64,000 bases of DNA from an uncultured Verrucomicrobia subdivision 3 bacterium (GCA_903858275.1 CAIOIC010000023.1:1-64000); one strand, 5' to 3'. Positions 36,936 through 47,028 are shown, numbered from the stretch's first letter. Notes: generated by a model not told the origin, from the sequence alone. Made by a program: numbers and translations.

Positions 36936-37928
36936 ATGAAATCTAATAGAATAAAGTTTATGAAATCAACCCTGCTAGATTTGGCGGTAGCGGTCTTGGG
37001 CGGCTTGTTCGTATTGTCGCCAACAACCCGTGTAGCAGCAGCGGCAGATTTTTCCTGGCAAACCAACACCACCTCGATCGCGCTGGTTGGCGATGGCAAA
37101 CCGGTTTGGCAGTTCAATTACGGAACCAACGGCACCAAGCCCTTCTTCCATCCGCTCGCGCTGCCCGGCGGTTCACCGCTCTCCTGGCAAAGCCCGGCGG
37201 ATCACGTCTGGCATTACGGCCTGTGGTTCTCGTGGAAATTTCTCAATGGCGTGAACTATTGGGAAGAGGATAAACAGCGTCAGAGTGAAGGCACGACCTC
37301 TTGGCGCGTAATGAAGATCGCAACACGCGCTGATTTCTCCGCGCAGATCACGCTCGAACTCGATTATCGCCCACGCGGAGCGGGTAAGCCGCTGCTGACC
37401 GAGCAGCGCACGATCACGCTCTCGCCGCCGGCTGCGGACAGCTCTTACTCGATGGACTGGAGTCTCAATTTTCAGTCGGGGGACGAAAAGGTAAAGTTCG
37501 ACCGCACGCCGCTGGAGGGCGAACCGGGAGGCAAGACCTACGGCGGCTACGCGGGATTATCGCTGCGGTTTGCGAAGGAGCTGGCCGAAACGAAAGTGTC
37601 CGCCACCTCGGACATCGGCGAACCGAAAGAGAATCGATTTCGTTTCGCCGCCACGGCGGCGGATTACAGTGGACGCATTGATGGCACCAAAACGGGCGTT
37701 GCTTTTCTCGATCATCCGGCAAACCCGCGCCATCCCACGCGCTGGTATGCCATCGTCAATCCCGCGTCGTCGTTCAACTTCCTGAACAGCGCGTGGATCC
37801 AGCTCCAGCCTTTTGAACTGGCGGCGCACGGGAGGTTCACGCTGCAATATCGCGTCATCGTTCATCCCGGTCGCTGGGACAAGGCAAGGCTGGAAATGGA
37901 GCACCAGAAGTTCGCCAGCCAAAAGTGA
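36936..37928 (+). CDS. Secreted DUF6807 (PmoA-like) protein
   Basis: 330 residues; ATG 36960 is an alternative start. An N-terminal leader ends near ARVAAAA. The family is recognised from HPLALPGGSPLSWQSPADHVWHYGLWFSW and DHPANPRHPTRWYAI, typical of DUF6807 proteins, which are common beside Gfo/Idh/MocA genes in Planctomycetes and Verrucomicrobiota. The biochemical function is not known, despite the misleading PmoA label. A GAGGA element ends two bases before the ATG. A 107-bp spacer separates it from uxuA, so a new promoter is possible. Confidence 0.8.
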   Translation: MKSNRIKFMKSTLLDLAVAVLGGLFVLSPTTRVAAAADFSWQTNTTSIALVGDGKPVWQFNYGTNGTKPFFHPLALPGGSPLSWQSPADHVWHYGLWFSWKFLNGVNYWEEDKQRQSEGTTSWRVMKIATRADFSAQITLELDYRPRGAGKPLLTEQRTITLSPPAADSSYSMDWSLNFQSGDEKVKFDRTPLEGEPGGKTYGGYAGLSLRFAKELAETKVSATSDIGEPKENRFRFAATAADYSGRIDGTKTGVAFLDHPANPRHPTRWYAIVNPASSFNFLNSAWIQLQPFELAAHGRFTLQYRVIVHPGRWDKARLEMEHQKFASQK

Positions 37929-37964
37929 GTTGAAATTCCAAACGTAAAACCAAAAACTACGTAA

Positions 37965-39368
37965 ATGAAACCGTCCAATTCATCCCTTCATCTTTCCCGG
38001 CGTCATTTTCTGAAAGCTTCCGCCTTCGGGGCCGCCGGAATTTTCACCGCGCCGCTCATCGTGCCGTCCTCGTTGTTCGGGGCCGCCGCGCCCGGCAAGA
38101 AAATCCAGATCGGCCAGATCGGCTGCGGCCGCATCGCCAAGGACATGGATATTCCCGGCATTCTGAAGCACGACATCGCCCGCATCGTGGCGCTCTGCGA
38201 TGTGGACACCAAACGGTTGGCCAACGCCAAGAAGCAGGTCGAGGATTTCTACGCCAAAAAGACCGGCAGCAAGAACGCCGTCACGGTAAAAACCTTCACG
38301 GATTACCGCGAGTTGCTCAAGGATACAGGCATTGACGCCGTCGCCATTAGCACACCGGATCACTGGCACGCGGAACCCGTCATCGCCGCTGCGCTCGCGG
38401 GCAAGGACATCTATGTGCAGAAGCCGCTGTCCATGACACTGGCCGAAGGCCGCGCGGTCAGCGACATCGTCCGCGCCAAAGGCCGCGCCTTCCAGATCGG
38501 CAGCCAGCAGCGTTCGTGGAAACAGTTTCACACCGCCGCCGAACTGGTTCGCAACGGCCGCATCGGCACGCTGCGCACGGTGAAAATTGGTTTGCCGAGC
38601 GACCCTTCCGGCGCGGTGGAACCGGACATGCCGGTGCCGGCGAATCTGGATTTCGACATGTGGCTTGGCCCCACGCCGCAGGTGGCTTACACCGAAAAGC
38701 GCGTGCATCCGCAGAATGATTATTCGCGGCCCGGCTGGCTGCGGATTGATTCCTATTGCCTCGGCATGATCACGGGCTGGGGCTCGCATCATGTGGACAT
38801 CGCGCATTGGGGCATGGACACGGAACACACCGGGCCGCTGGAAATCGAAGGCAAGGCGGAGTTTCCAAAGTCCGGCCTCTGGAATGTCCACGGCCCCTAT
38901 CACATCGAATCCAAATATGCCAGCGGTGTGAAAATGATCATTGATCACACCTTCGAGAACGGCATTCGGTTTGAAGGCTCCGAGGGCTGGATTTTCGTCA
39001 GCCGCGGCGGCGGCAAAGCGACCGCCAGCGATCCCAACAGCAAAGCTGCCAAGGAACTCGACGCGAGCGATGAGAAGATTCTGAAATCCAACATCGGCCC
39101 GAACGAAATTCATCTCTACAAGAGCAACGACCATCATCTGAACTGGCTTGAAAGCATTCAGAGCCGCAAACCCGCTGTCACCACGGCTGAAATCGGGCAT
39201 CGTTCCACCAGTGCGTGCATTCTCGGTTGGATTGCCATGAAGCTGGGCCGCAAGCTGCGCTGGGATCCGGTGAAGGAAGAATTCGCCGGCGATACTGAGG
39301 CCAACGCCATGCGCAGCCGGCTCGAGCGGAAACCCTACGGCATGGGCAAGTTTGCTAAACAAATTTGA
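37965..39368 (+). CDS. Tat-exported Gfo/Idh/MocA oxidoreductase
   Basis: 467 residues. A Tat leader SRRHFLKASAFGAAGIFTAP precedes the Rossmann motif IGQIGCGRIAKDMDIPG. The family KP motif appears as YVQKPLSMTLAEGR, and GSQQRS and SHHVDIAHWGM continue the pattern. The cofactor NAD(P) would be inserted before Tat export, a common arrangement for this group. Extracytoplasmic members include glycoside-oxidising and NAD-dependent hydrolytic enzymes, so it may modify sugar ends before hydrolysis. It follows the DUF6807 gene (36-bp gap), its usual neighbour. Confidence 0.9.
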   Translation: MKPSNSSLHLSRRHFLKASAFGAAGIFTAPLIVPSSLFGAAAPGKKIQIGQIGCGRIAKDMDIPGILKHDIARIVALCDVDTKRLANAKKQVEDFYAKKTGSKNAVTVKTFTDYRELLKDTGIDAVAISTPDHWHAEPVIAAALAGKDIYVQKPLSMTLAEGRAVSDIVRAKGRAFQIGSQQRSWKQFHTAAELVRNGRIGTLRTVKIGLPSDPSGAVEPDMPVPANLDFDMWLGPTPQVAYTEKRVHPQNDYSRPGWLRIDSYCLGMITGWGSHHVDIAHWGMDTEHTGPLEIEGKAEFPKSGLWNVHGPYHIESKYASGVKMIIDHTFENGIRFEGSEGWIFVSRGGGKATASDPNSKAAKELDASDEKILKSNIGPNEIHLYKSNDHHLNWLESIQSRKPAVTTAEIGHRSTSACILGWIAMKLGRKLRWDPVKEEFAGDTEANAMRSRLERKPYGMGKFAKQI

Positions 39369-39371
39369 GTC

Positions 39372-40664
39372 ATGCAAACCCCGGCCACAAACATGGAAAC
39401 AAAGTTCCAAGGCTTCCGGGGTTTTCGCTGGTCGGTGTGCGCGCTGCTTTTCGTGGCGACGACGATTAACTACATGGATCGTCAGGTGCTGGGCATCCTC
39501 GCGCCGACGCTGGAAAAGGCGCTCGGCTGGAACGAAATCGAATATAGCCACATCGTCATGGCGTTTCAGACGGCCTATGCGCTGGGCCTGGTCGTCTTCG
39601 GACGATTGGTGGATGTCATCGGCACGCGGCACGGTTATGCGATTTCAATTTTCGCGTGGAGTCTGGCGGCGATGGCGCACGCACTCGCACGCGGCGTATT
39701 TGGATTCGGGGTGGCGCGGTTCGCGCTCGGTCTGGGCGAGGCGGGGAATTTTCCCGCCGCAGTCAAGACCGTGGCCGAATGGTTTCCCAGCCGCGAACGC
39801 GCGCTGGCAACCGGCCTGTTCAACTCCGGCTCGAACGTCGGCGCAATCCTCGCTCCATTGCTCGTGCCGTGGCTCACGCTGCACTACGGCTGGCAGATGG
39901 CGTTCGTCATTCTCGGCGCAACCGGTTTTGGGTGGCTGCTTTTCTGGTATTGGCTTTACGCGCCGCCGGCGCAATCCAGCCGCGTCTCGCCGACGGAACT
40001 GGCGCACATCAACAGCGATCCGCCGGAGCCGGCGACGGCGAAGATTTCGTGGAGCAAATTGCTGCGCTACCGGCAGACATGGGCGTTTGTGGCAGCCATA
40101 TCGTTCACCGCGCCGATCTGGTGGTTCTTCCTCTATTGGCTGCCGAAGTTTTTGCACCAGCAACACGGTCTGGATCTGGCGAGCCTCGGCCCGCCGCTGG
40201 TGGTGATCTATTCAATGACTTCGGTGGGCAGCATCGGCGGCGGCTGGCTGTCGGGATTTCTTTTGAAGCGCGGCTGGTCGATCAATGCGAGCCGCAAGAC
40301 GGCCATGCTCATCTGCGCGCTGTGCGTGGTGCCGGTGATTTTTGCCGCCAAGGCGTCCAATCTCTGGCTGGCCACCTTCCTCATCGGCCTGGCTGCGGCT
40401 GCACACCAAGGCTGGGCGGCGAATCTTTTCACGCTCGTTTCTGACTTGTTTCCGAAACAGGCGGTCGGCTCGGTCGTGGGGCTTGGTGCCATGTTCGGCT
40501 CGGTAGCGGCCATAGGCTTTGCACAATTGACCGGTTTCATTCTTCAGACGACCGGCAGCTACTGGCCGCTGTTTATGATTGCGGGCAGCGCTTATCTGCT
40601 GGCGCTGGCCGTTATGCATGTCTTGATTCCCGACCTAAAACCTGCGGAGGTGCATCGTGCTTGA
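39372..40664 (+). CDS. ExuT-like hexuronate MFS transporter
   Basis: 430 residues, about twelve membrane helices, 3 bp after the oxidoreductase gene. TTINYMDRQVLGILAPTLEK and the GRLVDVIGTRHG loop place it in the anion:cation symporter group of ExuT/GudP/DgoT, and GLGEAGNFPAAVKTVAEWFP is characteristic. It probably imports glucuronate, galacturonate or a related acid for UxuA. The last codons contain the ribosome-binding site of the next gene. Confidence 0.9.
   Translation: MQTPATNMETKFQGFRGFRWSVCALLFVATTINYMDRQVLGILAPTLEKALGWNEIEYSHIVMAFQTAYALGLVVFGRLVDVIGTRHGYAISIFAWSLAAMAHALARGVFGFGVARFALGLGEAGNFPAAVKTVAEWFPSRERALATGLFNSGSNVGAILAPLLVPWLTLHYGWQMAFVILGATGFGWLLFWYWLYAPPAQSSRVSPTELAHINSDPPEPATAKISWSKLLRYRQTWAFVAAISFTAPIWWFFLYWLPKFLHQQHGLDLASLGPPLVVIYSMTSVGSIGGGWLSGFLLKRGWSINASRKTAMLICALCVVPVIFAAKASNLWLATFLIGLAAAAHQGWAANLFTLVSDLFPKQAVGSVVGLGAMFGSVAAIGFAQLTGFILQTTGSYWPLFMIAGSAYLLALAVMHVLIPDLKPAEVHRA
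40646..40659 (+). promoter_or_regulatory. Strong ribosome-binding site and GTG start inside the ExuT-like gene end
   Basis: GGAGG at 40646-40650 sits 6 bp before GTG 40657, an ideal spacing that decides the start of the URO-D gene despite its overlap with the ExuT-like gene by 8 bp. Confidence 0.7.
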
Positions 40665-41847
40665 TCCTAAAATCCCGACTAAAACCGTCGCTGGTTCGGC
40701 GGGCCTCGCCGGCCACCGTGCGTGCGTGGAATCCGTGCTCCGGCGCAAAAACCCGCCGCGCATCGTCTATGCGCCGAATTACTGGCAATGGTTCGCACAC
40801 CACCAGCACCACGGATTGCTGCCGCCGGAAATCGCGCACTGCCGCACGCAACTCGACCTCATCCGGCATCTGGGCCTGGATGTTTTCAGCCGGAATGTCT
40901 ATTCCGACCAGCAGCATTGCTGGTTCGGCGGATTGACGGAGGAAGTCTGGGACGGTGTCGAGGCGCGCGAGGAAGTTTGCAACGAAGGACGCGACCGCGT
41001 CGTCAACCGGACCTATGCCACACGCCGCGGCGCGCTGACCGAACGGCAGCGCTACATCTTTGCCGATTCAACGCTCGTGCAGGAGAAATTCGCGCTCGAC
41101 GACACCGCCGATCCGCTCGGCGCCTTGGAGGATTTGCTGCGGGCGCGGCGCTGGCGTTTTCTTCCGGAAAAATACGCGCAGGAGCAGGCGCGCGTCGGCA
41201 ACGACGGCTTCGTGGTGGCCGGGGAGTTGTTCAGTCCGCTCAAGGCGCTGCACCTGCTCGCCGGGGCGGTCAACACCACCTACCTGATTGACGATGACGA
41301 ATTGCGCGTGCGGGAACTGCTCGCGCTTCACTAGGCGGCGCAACTGGACCTGGTGCGCCAGATGGCTACGGCGGGCGTGCCGGCGATGATGGCGATGGAC
41401 AATCTCGACGCCGCGTTTCACACGCCGACTTATCTGGAGAAATACTCCGCGTCGTTCTATGAAAAGGCGAGCCGCATCGCGCATGAGCATGGCAGCACAT
41501 TTTGGATCCACGCCTGCGGTCGGCAGCGGGTCAACCTGAAGCTGATGGATTCGCTTGGCGTGGACGGCCTGGAAGGCGTGGCGTTCCCGCCGCTGGGCGA
41601 CGTGCAACTGGACGAGGTCATGCGACTGACCAGTGACCGGTTTCTGACCACCGGCGGCATCAGTGCAATGGAGACAGAAAAATTTCAGAGCGCCGACGAG
41701 GTGCGGCGCTACGTCGAGGATCTGTTTGGCCGGCTGCGGCCCTACTCGCACCGGTTCATGCTCGCGGCCAGTTGCAACACCTCCATCCGCACGCAGTGGA
41801 AAGTCATCCAGTGGTTCCGCGACGCGTGGCAGGAATTTGGCCAGTGA
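40657..41847 (+). pseudogene. URO-D superfamily gene interrupted by an in-frame TAG
   Basis: The frame from GTG 40657 gives 225 residues, then TAG at 41332-41334, and the same frame continues open to TGA 41845-41847 (170 more codons). Both halves belong to one URO-D-fold protein: the N-half ends ...DELRVRELLALH, and the C-half starts AAQLDLVRQMATAGVPAMMAMD and runs through FWIHACGRQRVNLKLMDSL, keeping a His-x-Cys zinc-type site. No base is gained or lost, so this is a single nonsense change, for example CAG to TAG. It is broken unless the stop is suppressed. It is divergent from the intact URO-D gene at 26469. Confidence 0.8.
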
Positions 41848-41867
41848 ACACAACAGTTTTTTGAATT

Positions 41868-44588
41868 ATGAAAACCTTAGCCCTCAATTCCATCATCTCG
41901 CTCCTATCCATCATGCTGTGCGCAGCAGGTCTGCGAGCCGCCGACGTGCCGATTATTCTCGCGCCGGACGCACCATCGAGTGCCCGTCTCGCGGCGCAGG
42001 ACTTGGCCAATGATCTTGGTCGTTTGTATCCGCGGGACAAGTTTACTCTCGACAGAAGTTTGCCGACCACCGGCAAAGCCATTCTGGTCGGCCAGATTTC
42101 CGACAAGTTGGTGCAGGCTCGTTTGGGCAGCGACATTCCAACGAAACCGGAATCGTTTGTCATTCGCACGCAAAAGAGCGGCGGCTTGGATTTGGGCATC
42201 ATCGCCGGGGCGGATGCGCGCGGCGCGGCCTACGGCGTTTATCAACTACTCGCCCAACTCAGCTGCGGCTTTTACTTGAGCGGCGACACACTGCCCGCTC
42301 GCAAGACAGGCGCGTTTGACTTTGCCGGGTGGAATTTGGAGAACGCTCCGCTTACGCCTGAGCGCATTGTTTTCAACTGGCACAACTTTTTGAGCGGTTG
42401 CTCGACGTGGAATCTGCCCGATTGGCAGAAATGGACCGCGCAGTCGCAGAAGATGGGTTTCAACGCGATCATGGTTCACGCCTACGGCAACAATCCGATG
42501 GCGGGATTCAATTTTCAGGGAACTGCCAAGCCCGTCGGTTATCTGTCCACGACCGTCAAGGGACGTGATTGGTCAACGATGCATGTGACCGATGTTCGCC
42601 GGATTTTTGGTGGCGAGGTTTTTGATCAGCCGGTTTTTGGCTCGGAAGCAGGCTTGGTTGCGGAAGACCAGCGGGTGGCGGCTGCGCAGTCGCTGATGCA
42701 AAAAGTTTTTGCCGATGCGGGACAACGTGGCATGGGCGTCTATTTTGCGGTGGATGTGGACACGCCCAGCGCGAATCCGCAGGAACTGGTGACGTTGCTG
42801 CCGGAATCGGCGCGCTTCCAAGCGAGCGGCGCGACTTCAACTTTGACGGGCAGTTCAACCAATCGTATCTGGCTGCCGAATCCGGACACGCCGGAAGGCT
42901 ACGCCTATTATCGCGCGCAAGTTGAAGGCTTGCTCAAAAACTATCCGCAAATCACGAAGCTGGTGGTTTGGTTTCGCCGTGACGGCACGCCGTGGGTGAC
43001 GCTGAAAGCGGGCGATTTGCCTGCGGCCTGGCAGAAAGAATTTGCAGCGGAGATTGCGCTAACGCCGAAAGCGGAACAGTTCTGGCGTGCGCCCGGAATT
43101 TTTGCCGTGGGCAAAATTGTGCGGGCCTTTGAACGTGCACTGAAGGATTGCCGCGCCACGCGGACTCAGGTGGTAGCGGGCACTTGGGGATTTGAATTTC
43201 TCCCGACGGCGGATCGTTTTTTCCCCGCTGGCGTGCCGCTGATCGGTTTGGATTACGATGTCATCCACGAAAAACCGCAACTGGGCGAGGCCGCCTCGCG
43301 CGCACCCTTGCGGGAGATTGGCGCGCATCGGCCGGTGATCCCGGTGGTGTGGGCGCACCACGACGACGGACATTACATCGGCCGGCCATATACGCCGCTC
43401 CCGGAATTCGCCGCAAAGCTGGCAGACGCCAAAGCTGCGGGTTTCGGTATCATTCATTGGACCACGAGACCGCTGGATTTCTACTTCGACAGCCTTGCGA
43501 AACAGGTTTGGAAAAGCACGAAGGATCAACCATTGCGCGAAACCTGTCGGGATTTTGCGGGCGACTGGTTTGGAGCGCAGAATCGGGGAGTGATGGGGGA
43601 ATACCTGCAAGCGTGGATCACCGGCGCACCCCGGTTCGGTCGTGACACTAGCGATTGGTTTATTGACCGCCAACTGACGAACATCACGGAAGTGATCAAC
43701 GGCTGCCGCACGCGGCTGGCGATAATGGACAAGGCAAGCATCGACGGGCTGCTGCCGGAACAGCAGCAGCGTCTCGACTATCAACGGGACTTGGAGCGAT
43801 TCATCACATCATTCCACGAGGCGCACGGATATTTCCAAGACGCGCAGGACTTGCTGAAAAAAAGCGACGCCACCGGCGCGCGAACGGCCATCGCCAAATG
43901 CCAGCCGGAAAAAGTAATTGAGCAGTTCGCCCGCTTCAGTTCCATCGGCGGCATCACGCGCGGCGAACAAGGATTGGTCATCTCGCTGAATACGCGCTGG
44001 CTGAGTCATATCGTTGGTTTGCGTCAGGCGCTCGGACTGGAGCTGGTGCGCGTTCGATTCACTGCGACTTCGCATGATATGCTCGCCCAGTCGCGTGGCA
44101 CTTACACTTTCCACTTCGGTCCGGATCACGATCTATGGGAATGCTGGGGCCAGCAGGAAACGGGAGCATCGGTCATGACACTGCCGCCTTCGTCACCCGC
44201 GACGAATGCCCCCGTGCCTGCCGCTTGGAGCGAGGTCTGCCGCAGCGGGATTGAAATCACCAAGCCGCTCACGCTGACGCTGCGTCCCTTCATGATGCGA
44301 TCCCAGCCGTTGCCGCCGGGCGCCTACCGCCTGCGCTTGCTCGTCGTTGATACCGACTCCACCGCACCGGGGCAGCGGGTATTTGAAGTTAAAGCTGCCA
44401 GCCTCTCTGCTGACCGCGTGGATGTTTTCAGCCGTGCCGGTAAAGCAAACCGAATTGTCGAACTCGCCTATCCCGTCACGCTCAAAACGGCGGGCGCGGT
44501 TGCTGTGACGTTGACGCCGGTGAAAGGAAGCGCGATTCTCTGCGGCGCGGTGTTGGAACCGGTTAATTCCGCCATGTCTTCCCGCTAG
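41868..44588 (+). CDS. Large secreted alpha-glucuronidase-like hydrolase (GH67/GH115-like N-domain)
   Basis: 906 residues, Sec signal ending near LRA-A. Residues about 25-140 match the alpha-glucuronidase N-terminal fold (SARLAAQDLANDLGRLY, ILVGQISD, GADARGAAYGVYQLLAQL). A long TIM-barrel-like region follows (FNAIMVHAYGNNPMAGF, LVVWFRRDGTPW, PVVWAHHDDGHYIGRPY), then a helical segment and a C-terminal beta domain. Overall layout fits GH67/GH115 or an unnamed relative. Release of (methyl)glucuronic acid side chains would suit the uronate genes upstream. The exact family is not certain by eye. Confidence 0.55.
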   Translation: MKTLALNSIISLLSIMLCAAGLRAADVPIILAPDAPSSARLAAQDLANDLGRLYPRDKFTLDRSLPTTGKAILVGQISDKLVQARLGSDIPTKPESFVIRTQKSGGLDLGIIAGADARGAAYGVYQLLAQLSCGFYLSGDTLPARKTGAFDFAGWNLENAPLTPERIVFNWHNFLSGCSTWNLPDWQKWTAQSQKMGFNAIMVHAYGNNPMAGFNFQGTAKPVGYLSTTVKGRDWSTMHVTDVRRIFGGEVFDQPVFGSEAGLVAEDQRVAAAQSLMQKVFADAGQRGMGVYFAVDVDTPSANPQELVTLLPESARFQASGATSTLTGSSTNRIWLPNPDTPEGYAYYRAQVEGLLKNYPQITKLVVWFRRDGTPWVTLKAGDLPAAWQKEFAAEIALTPKAEQFWRAPGIFAVGKIVRAFERALKDCRATRTQVVAGTWGFEFLPTADRFFPAGVPLIGLDYDVIHEKPQLGEAASRAPLREIGAHRPVIPVVWAHHDDGHYIGRPYTPLPEFAAKLADAKAAGFGIIHWTTRPLDFYFDSLAKQVWKSTKDQPLRETCRDFAGDWFGAQNRGVMGEYLQAWITGAPRFGRDTSDWFIDRQLTNITEVINGCRTRLAIMDKASIDGLLPEQQQRLDYQRDLERFITSFHEAHGYFQDAQDLLKKSDATGARTAIAKCQPEKVIEQFARFSSIGGITRGEQGLVISLNTRWLSHIVGLRQALGLELVRVRFTATSHDMLAQSRGTYTFHFGPDHDLWECWGQQETGASVMTLPPSSPATNAPVPAAWSEVCRSGIEITKPLTLTLRPFMMRSQPLPPGAYRLRLLVVDTDSTAPGQRVFEVKAASLSADRVDVFSRAGKANRIVELAYPVTLKTAGAVAVTLTPVKGSAILCGAVLEPVNSAMSSR

Positions 44589-44617
44589 ATCAATAAATCG
44601 CACTCCGGAAAATAATT

Positions 44618-47005
44618 ATGGCCACCACCATCACCCGCATCGTCGTGAGCGCGCTCGCGCTCGCCACCAGCCTCGCCACGGCAGCTGATTTTTACGTCGC
44701 CCCCGCCGGCAACGATGCCAACTCCGGCTCCAAGGAAAAACCCTTCGCCGGCGTTCTGAAGGCGCGGGATGCGGCACGCGCGGCTGGTGCGGGGTCGCAT
44801 CGGGTGGTTCTGATGACGGGCGATTACTTTCTGACGAAGTCGCTGGAGTTGGACGCGCGCGACAACGGCCTCACCATCGAATCCGCCGCGGGCGGCATGG
44901 CGACATTATACGGCGGGCGGGTGGTTGCGGGTTGGCGGCGGGACGGCGAGAAATTCTGGTGCGCCGATCTGCCCGGCGTGAAGGAAGGAACGTGGGATTT
45001 TCGGGCATTGGTCGTCAACGGGCGTCTGGCCGAACGGTCCCGCGTGCCGGAAACGGGCACACTGGTGCATCGCAGCAAGTTTGATGTAGCCGTCATGCCG
45101 GCGGTGGCCGGATATTGGGCGCGACAACCCACACCGCAGGAGCGCATCTCGATGGAATATGACCCCAAGGATATTTCAGCGGCGTTCGAGATTCGCAACG
45201 CAGAGTTGCGGGTGTATCACATGTGGGATGAATCGCTGGTCGGCATCGCCACCAACGATTGGCTGAAACACACGTTCACCTTTTCCGCGCCCGCCATGTT
45301 TCCGCCGGGTGCGTTTGGCATCAAAAAATATTTAATTTTCAACACGCGCGAGGGTATGACCAAGCCGGGACAATGGTATCTGGATCGCGTGACGGGCCGG
45401 GTGTTCTATTGGCCGCTGGCGGGTGAGGACATGACGAAGGTTCGCGTGATTGCGCCGGTTTTGGAATGTGTCATCAACGCCACCGGAACCACCAAGGCGC
45501 CGGTTAAAAACCTCACGCTTCGCGGCTTCGCGCTGCAAGCCACGACCACGCCGTTGAAGCCGGCTGGTTTCGGCGCCATGCAAAACTACGATGGGGCGCT
45601 TCATTTGCAGCAAGCCCGGCAGTGCGTCGTCGAGAAACTCGATATTTCCAATGCCGGCGGCTTGGGCATCCTCGCGCGCGATCTGTCGGAGTGCCAGATT
45701 CGCGATTGTCAGATTCATCATATCGGGGCTGGGGGTGCCAGCGTGAAAGGTGTCGGCACGGTGGTGGCGCGGAATCACATCCATCATGTGGGCATATATC
45801 ATCCCAGCGCGGCCGCCTTGTCCGTCAACTCGTGGGCGCAAACGAACACGCCCGTAGGATTGCACGTCCTCCGCAACGAAGTGCATGACGCACCTTATTG
45901 CGGGATCATCATCGGTGGCGAGCGTCTGCTGGTTGAGGGAAACCTCGTCCATCGCGTCATGCGCGAGATGCATGATGGCGGCGGCATCTATGGCAACGCC
46001 AAACACAGCGTGGTGCGCGGCAATGTGGTGCGCGACGTGGTGAAAAATGGCGATGGCTTTGGCGTCTCCGCTTATTACCTCGACGAAGGTTCCGAGGACA
46101 CGGTGATCGAACGCAACGTCTCGCTCGGCATCGAACGTCCCACGCACAATCACATCACCAGCCGGATTATTCTGCGCGACAATGTGTTTGTCGCAGACAC
46201 CAACATGACACTCTCTTTCCAGCGTTCCAGCGGCGCGACGTTTTCCAACAACATCGTGTTTGCGCCGGGAAAAATTTCCGTCAATCCGCCCAACGCCGTC
46301 AAAGTATGGACCAACAACCTCGTCATCCGCGAGGGCTTGGACAAAGGCGGCGCGCCGCAGGCTTTCACCATTGAGGACGCGATGCCGCCCATGCCGCCGC
46401 CGGCTCGCCGCACCAAACCCATCGAAGCCGTCCGCATCGCCACGCCGCCGACATTGGATGGCGAGATCGGCCAGGAGGAATGGCCAGCCATGGTGACCCT
46501 CGACCGGGAACCCTCGCGCTGGACCGCCGGCGGGGCACCGGCGTATGCGCGGATTGCTTACGATGAACGCTGCCTCTATGTCGCCGTAAATGTGGTGGTC
46601 TTCGATGTGACCCAACTTCAAAAAAATTCCACTTGGGGCCGTGACGACGGCGCGGAAATCTGTATCGCCGGAACTTCGGGAACATTTGTCATCCGTGGGT
46701 TTGCAGGCGGCTCGGTTCAGAGCGTCACGGACGGTGGAGTTTCCGCTGCTGCCGCTGATTGTTTGGGCAAAGCCGTTCGTTTCATGGCCAAGCCGTATGG
46801 CAGCAAAAAAGGCGATTGGAAGAGCGGCTGGCGCGGCGAATGGGCCATTCCGTTCGAAGCGTTGGGGCTGAAACCTGCGTCGGGCCAGAAGGTGGGATTC
46901 AACATTGGCGTGTATCGCGCCCAGGATGATCGCCGCCTCTGTCTGGAAGGCACGTTGGCCGAAAGCTGGCGTCTCGACCAAGCCGCCACTTTGCAGTTCC
47001 GCTGA
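44618..47005 (+). CDS. Secreted beta-helix protein with C-terminal CBM9-like domain
   Basis: 795 residues, Sec signal ending near TAA. It opens FYVAPAGNDANSGSKEKPFA, then contains KPGQWYLDRVTGRVFYWPLAGED, the domain shared with the beta-helix proteins at 11061 and 18283, and helix coils such as RNHIHHVG and GNLVHRVM. Residues about 605-795 are a carbohydrate-binding CBM9-like domain: PPTLDGEIGQEEWPAM, ARIAYDERCLYVAVNV, DDGAEICI, GWRGEWAIPFEALGL. It probably degrades a glycan while anchored by the CBM. It is the last gene of block 3, followed by a palindromic repeat. Confidence 0.8.
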   Translation: MATTITRIVVSALALATSLATAADFYVAPAGNDANSGSKEKPFAGVLKARDAARAAGAGSHRVVLMTGDYFLTKSLELDARDNGLTIESAAGGMATLYGGRVVAGWRRDGEKFWCADLPGVKEGTWDFRALVVNGRLAERSRVPETGTLVHRSKFDVAVMPAVAGYWARQPTPQERISMEYDPKDISAAFEIRNAELRVYHMWDESLVGIATNDWLKHTFTFSAPAMFPPGAFGIKKYLIFNTREGMTKPGQWYLDRVTGRVFYWPLAGEDMTKVRVIAPVLECVINATGTTKAPVKNLTLRGFALQATTTPLKPAGFGAMQNYDGALHLQQARQCVVEKLDISNAGGLGILARDLSECQIRDCQIHHIGAGGASVKGVGTVVARNHIHHVGIYHPSAAALSVNSWAQTNTPVGLHVLRNEVHDAPYCGIIIGGERLLVEGNLVHRVMREMHDGGGIYGNAKHSVVRGNVVRDVVKNGDGFGVSAYYLDEGSEDTVIERNVSLGIERPTHNHITSRIILRDNVFVADTNMTLSFQRSSGATFSNNIVFAPGKISVNPPNAVKVWTNNLVIREGLDKGGAPQAFTIEDAMPPMPPPARRTKPIEAVRIATPPTLDGEIGQEEWPAMVTLDREPSRWTAGGAPAYARIAYDERCLYVAVNVVVFDVTQLQKNSTWGRDDGAEICIAGTSGTFVIRGFAGGSVQSVTDGGVSAAAADCLGKAVRFMAKPYGSKKGDWKSGWRGEWAIPFEALGLKPASGQKVGFNIGVYRAQDDRRLCLEGTLAESWRLDQAATLQFR

Positions 47006-47028
47006 ATCAGCGCCGTAGGCGCGGCATC

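Noticed and set aside
41332-41334. Possible pyrrolysine codon in the URO-D gene
   Set aside because: Pyrrolysine is known in methylamine methyltransferases (MtmB, MtbB, MttB), not in URO-D-fold proteins, and no pyl genes are in the window. A nonsense mutation is simpler.
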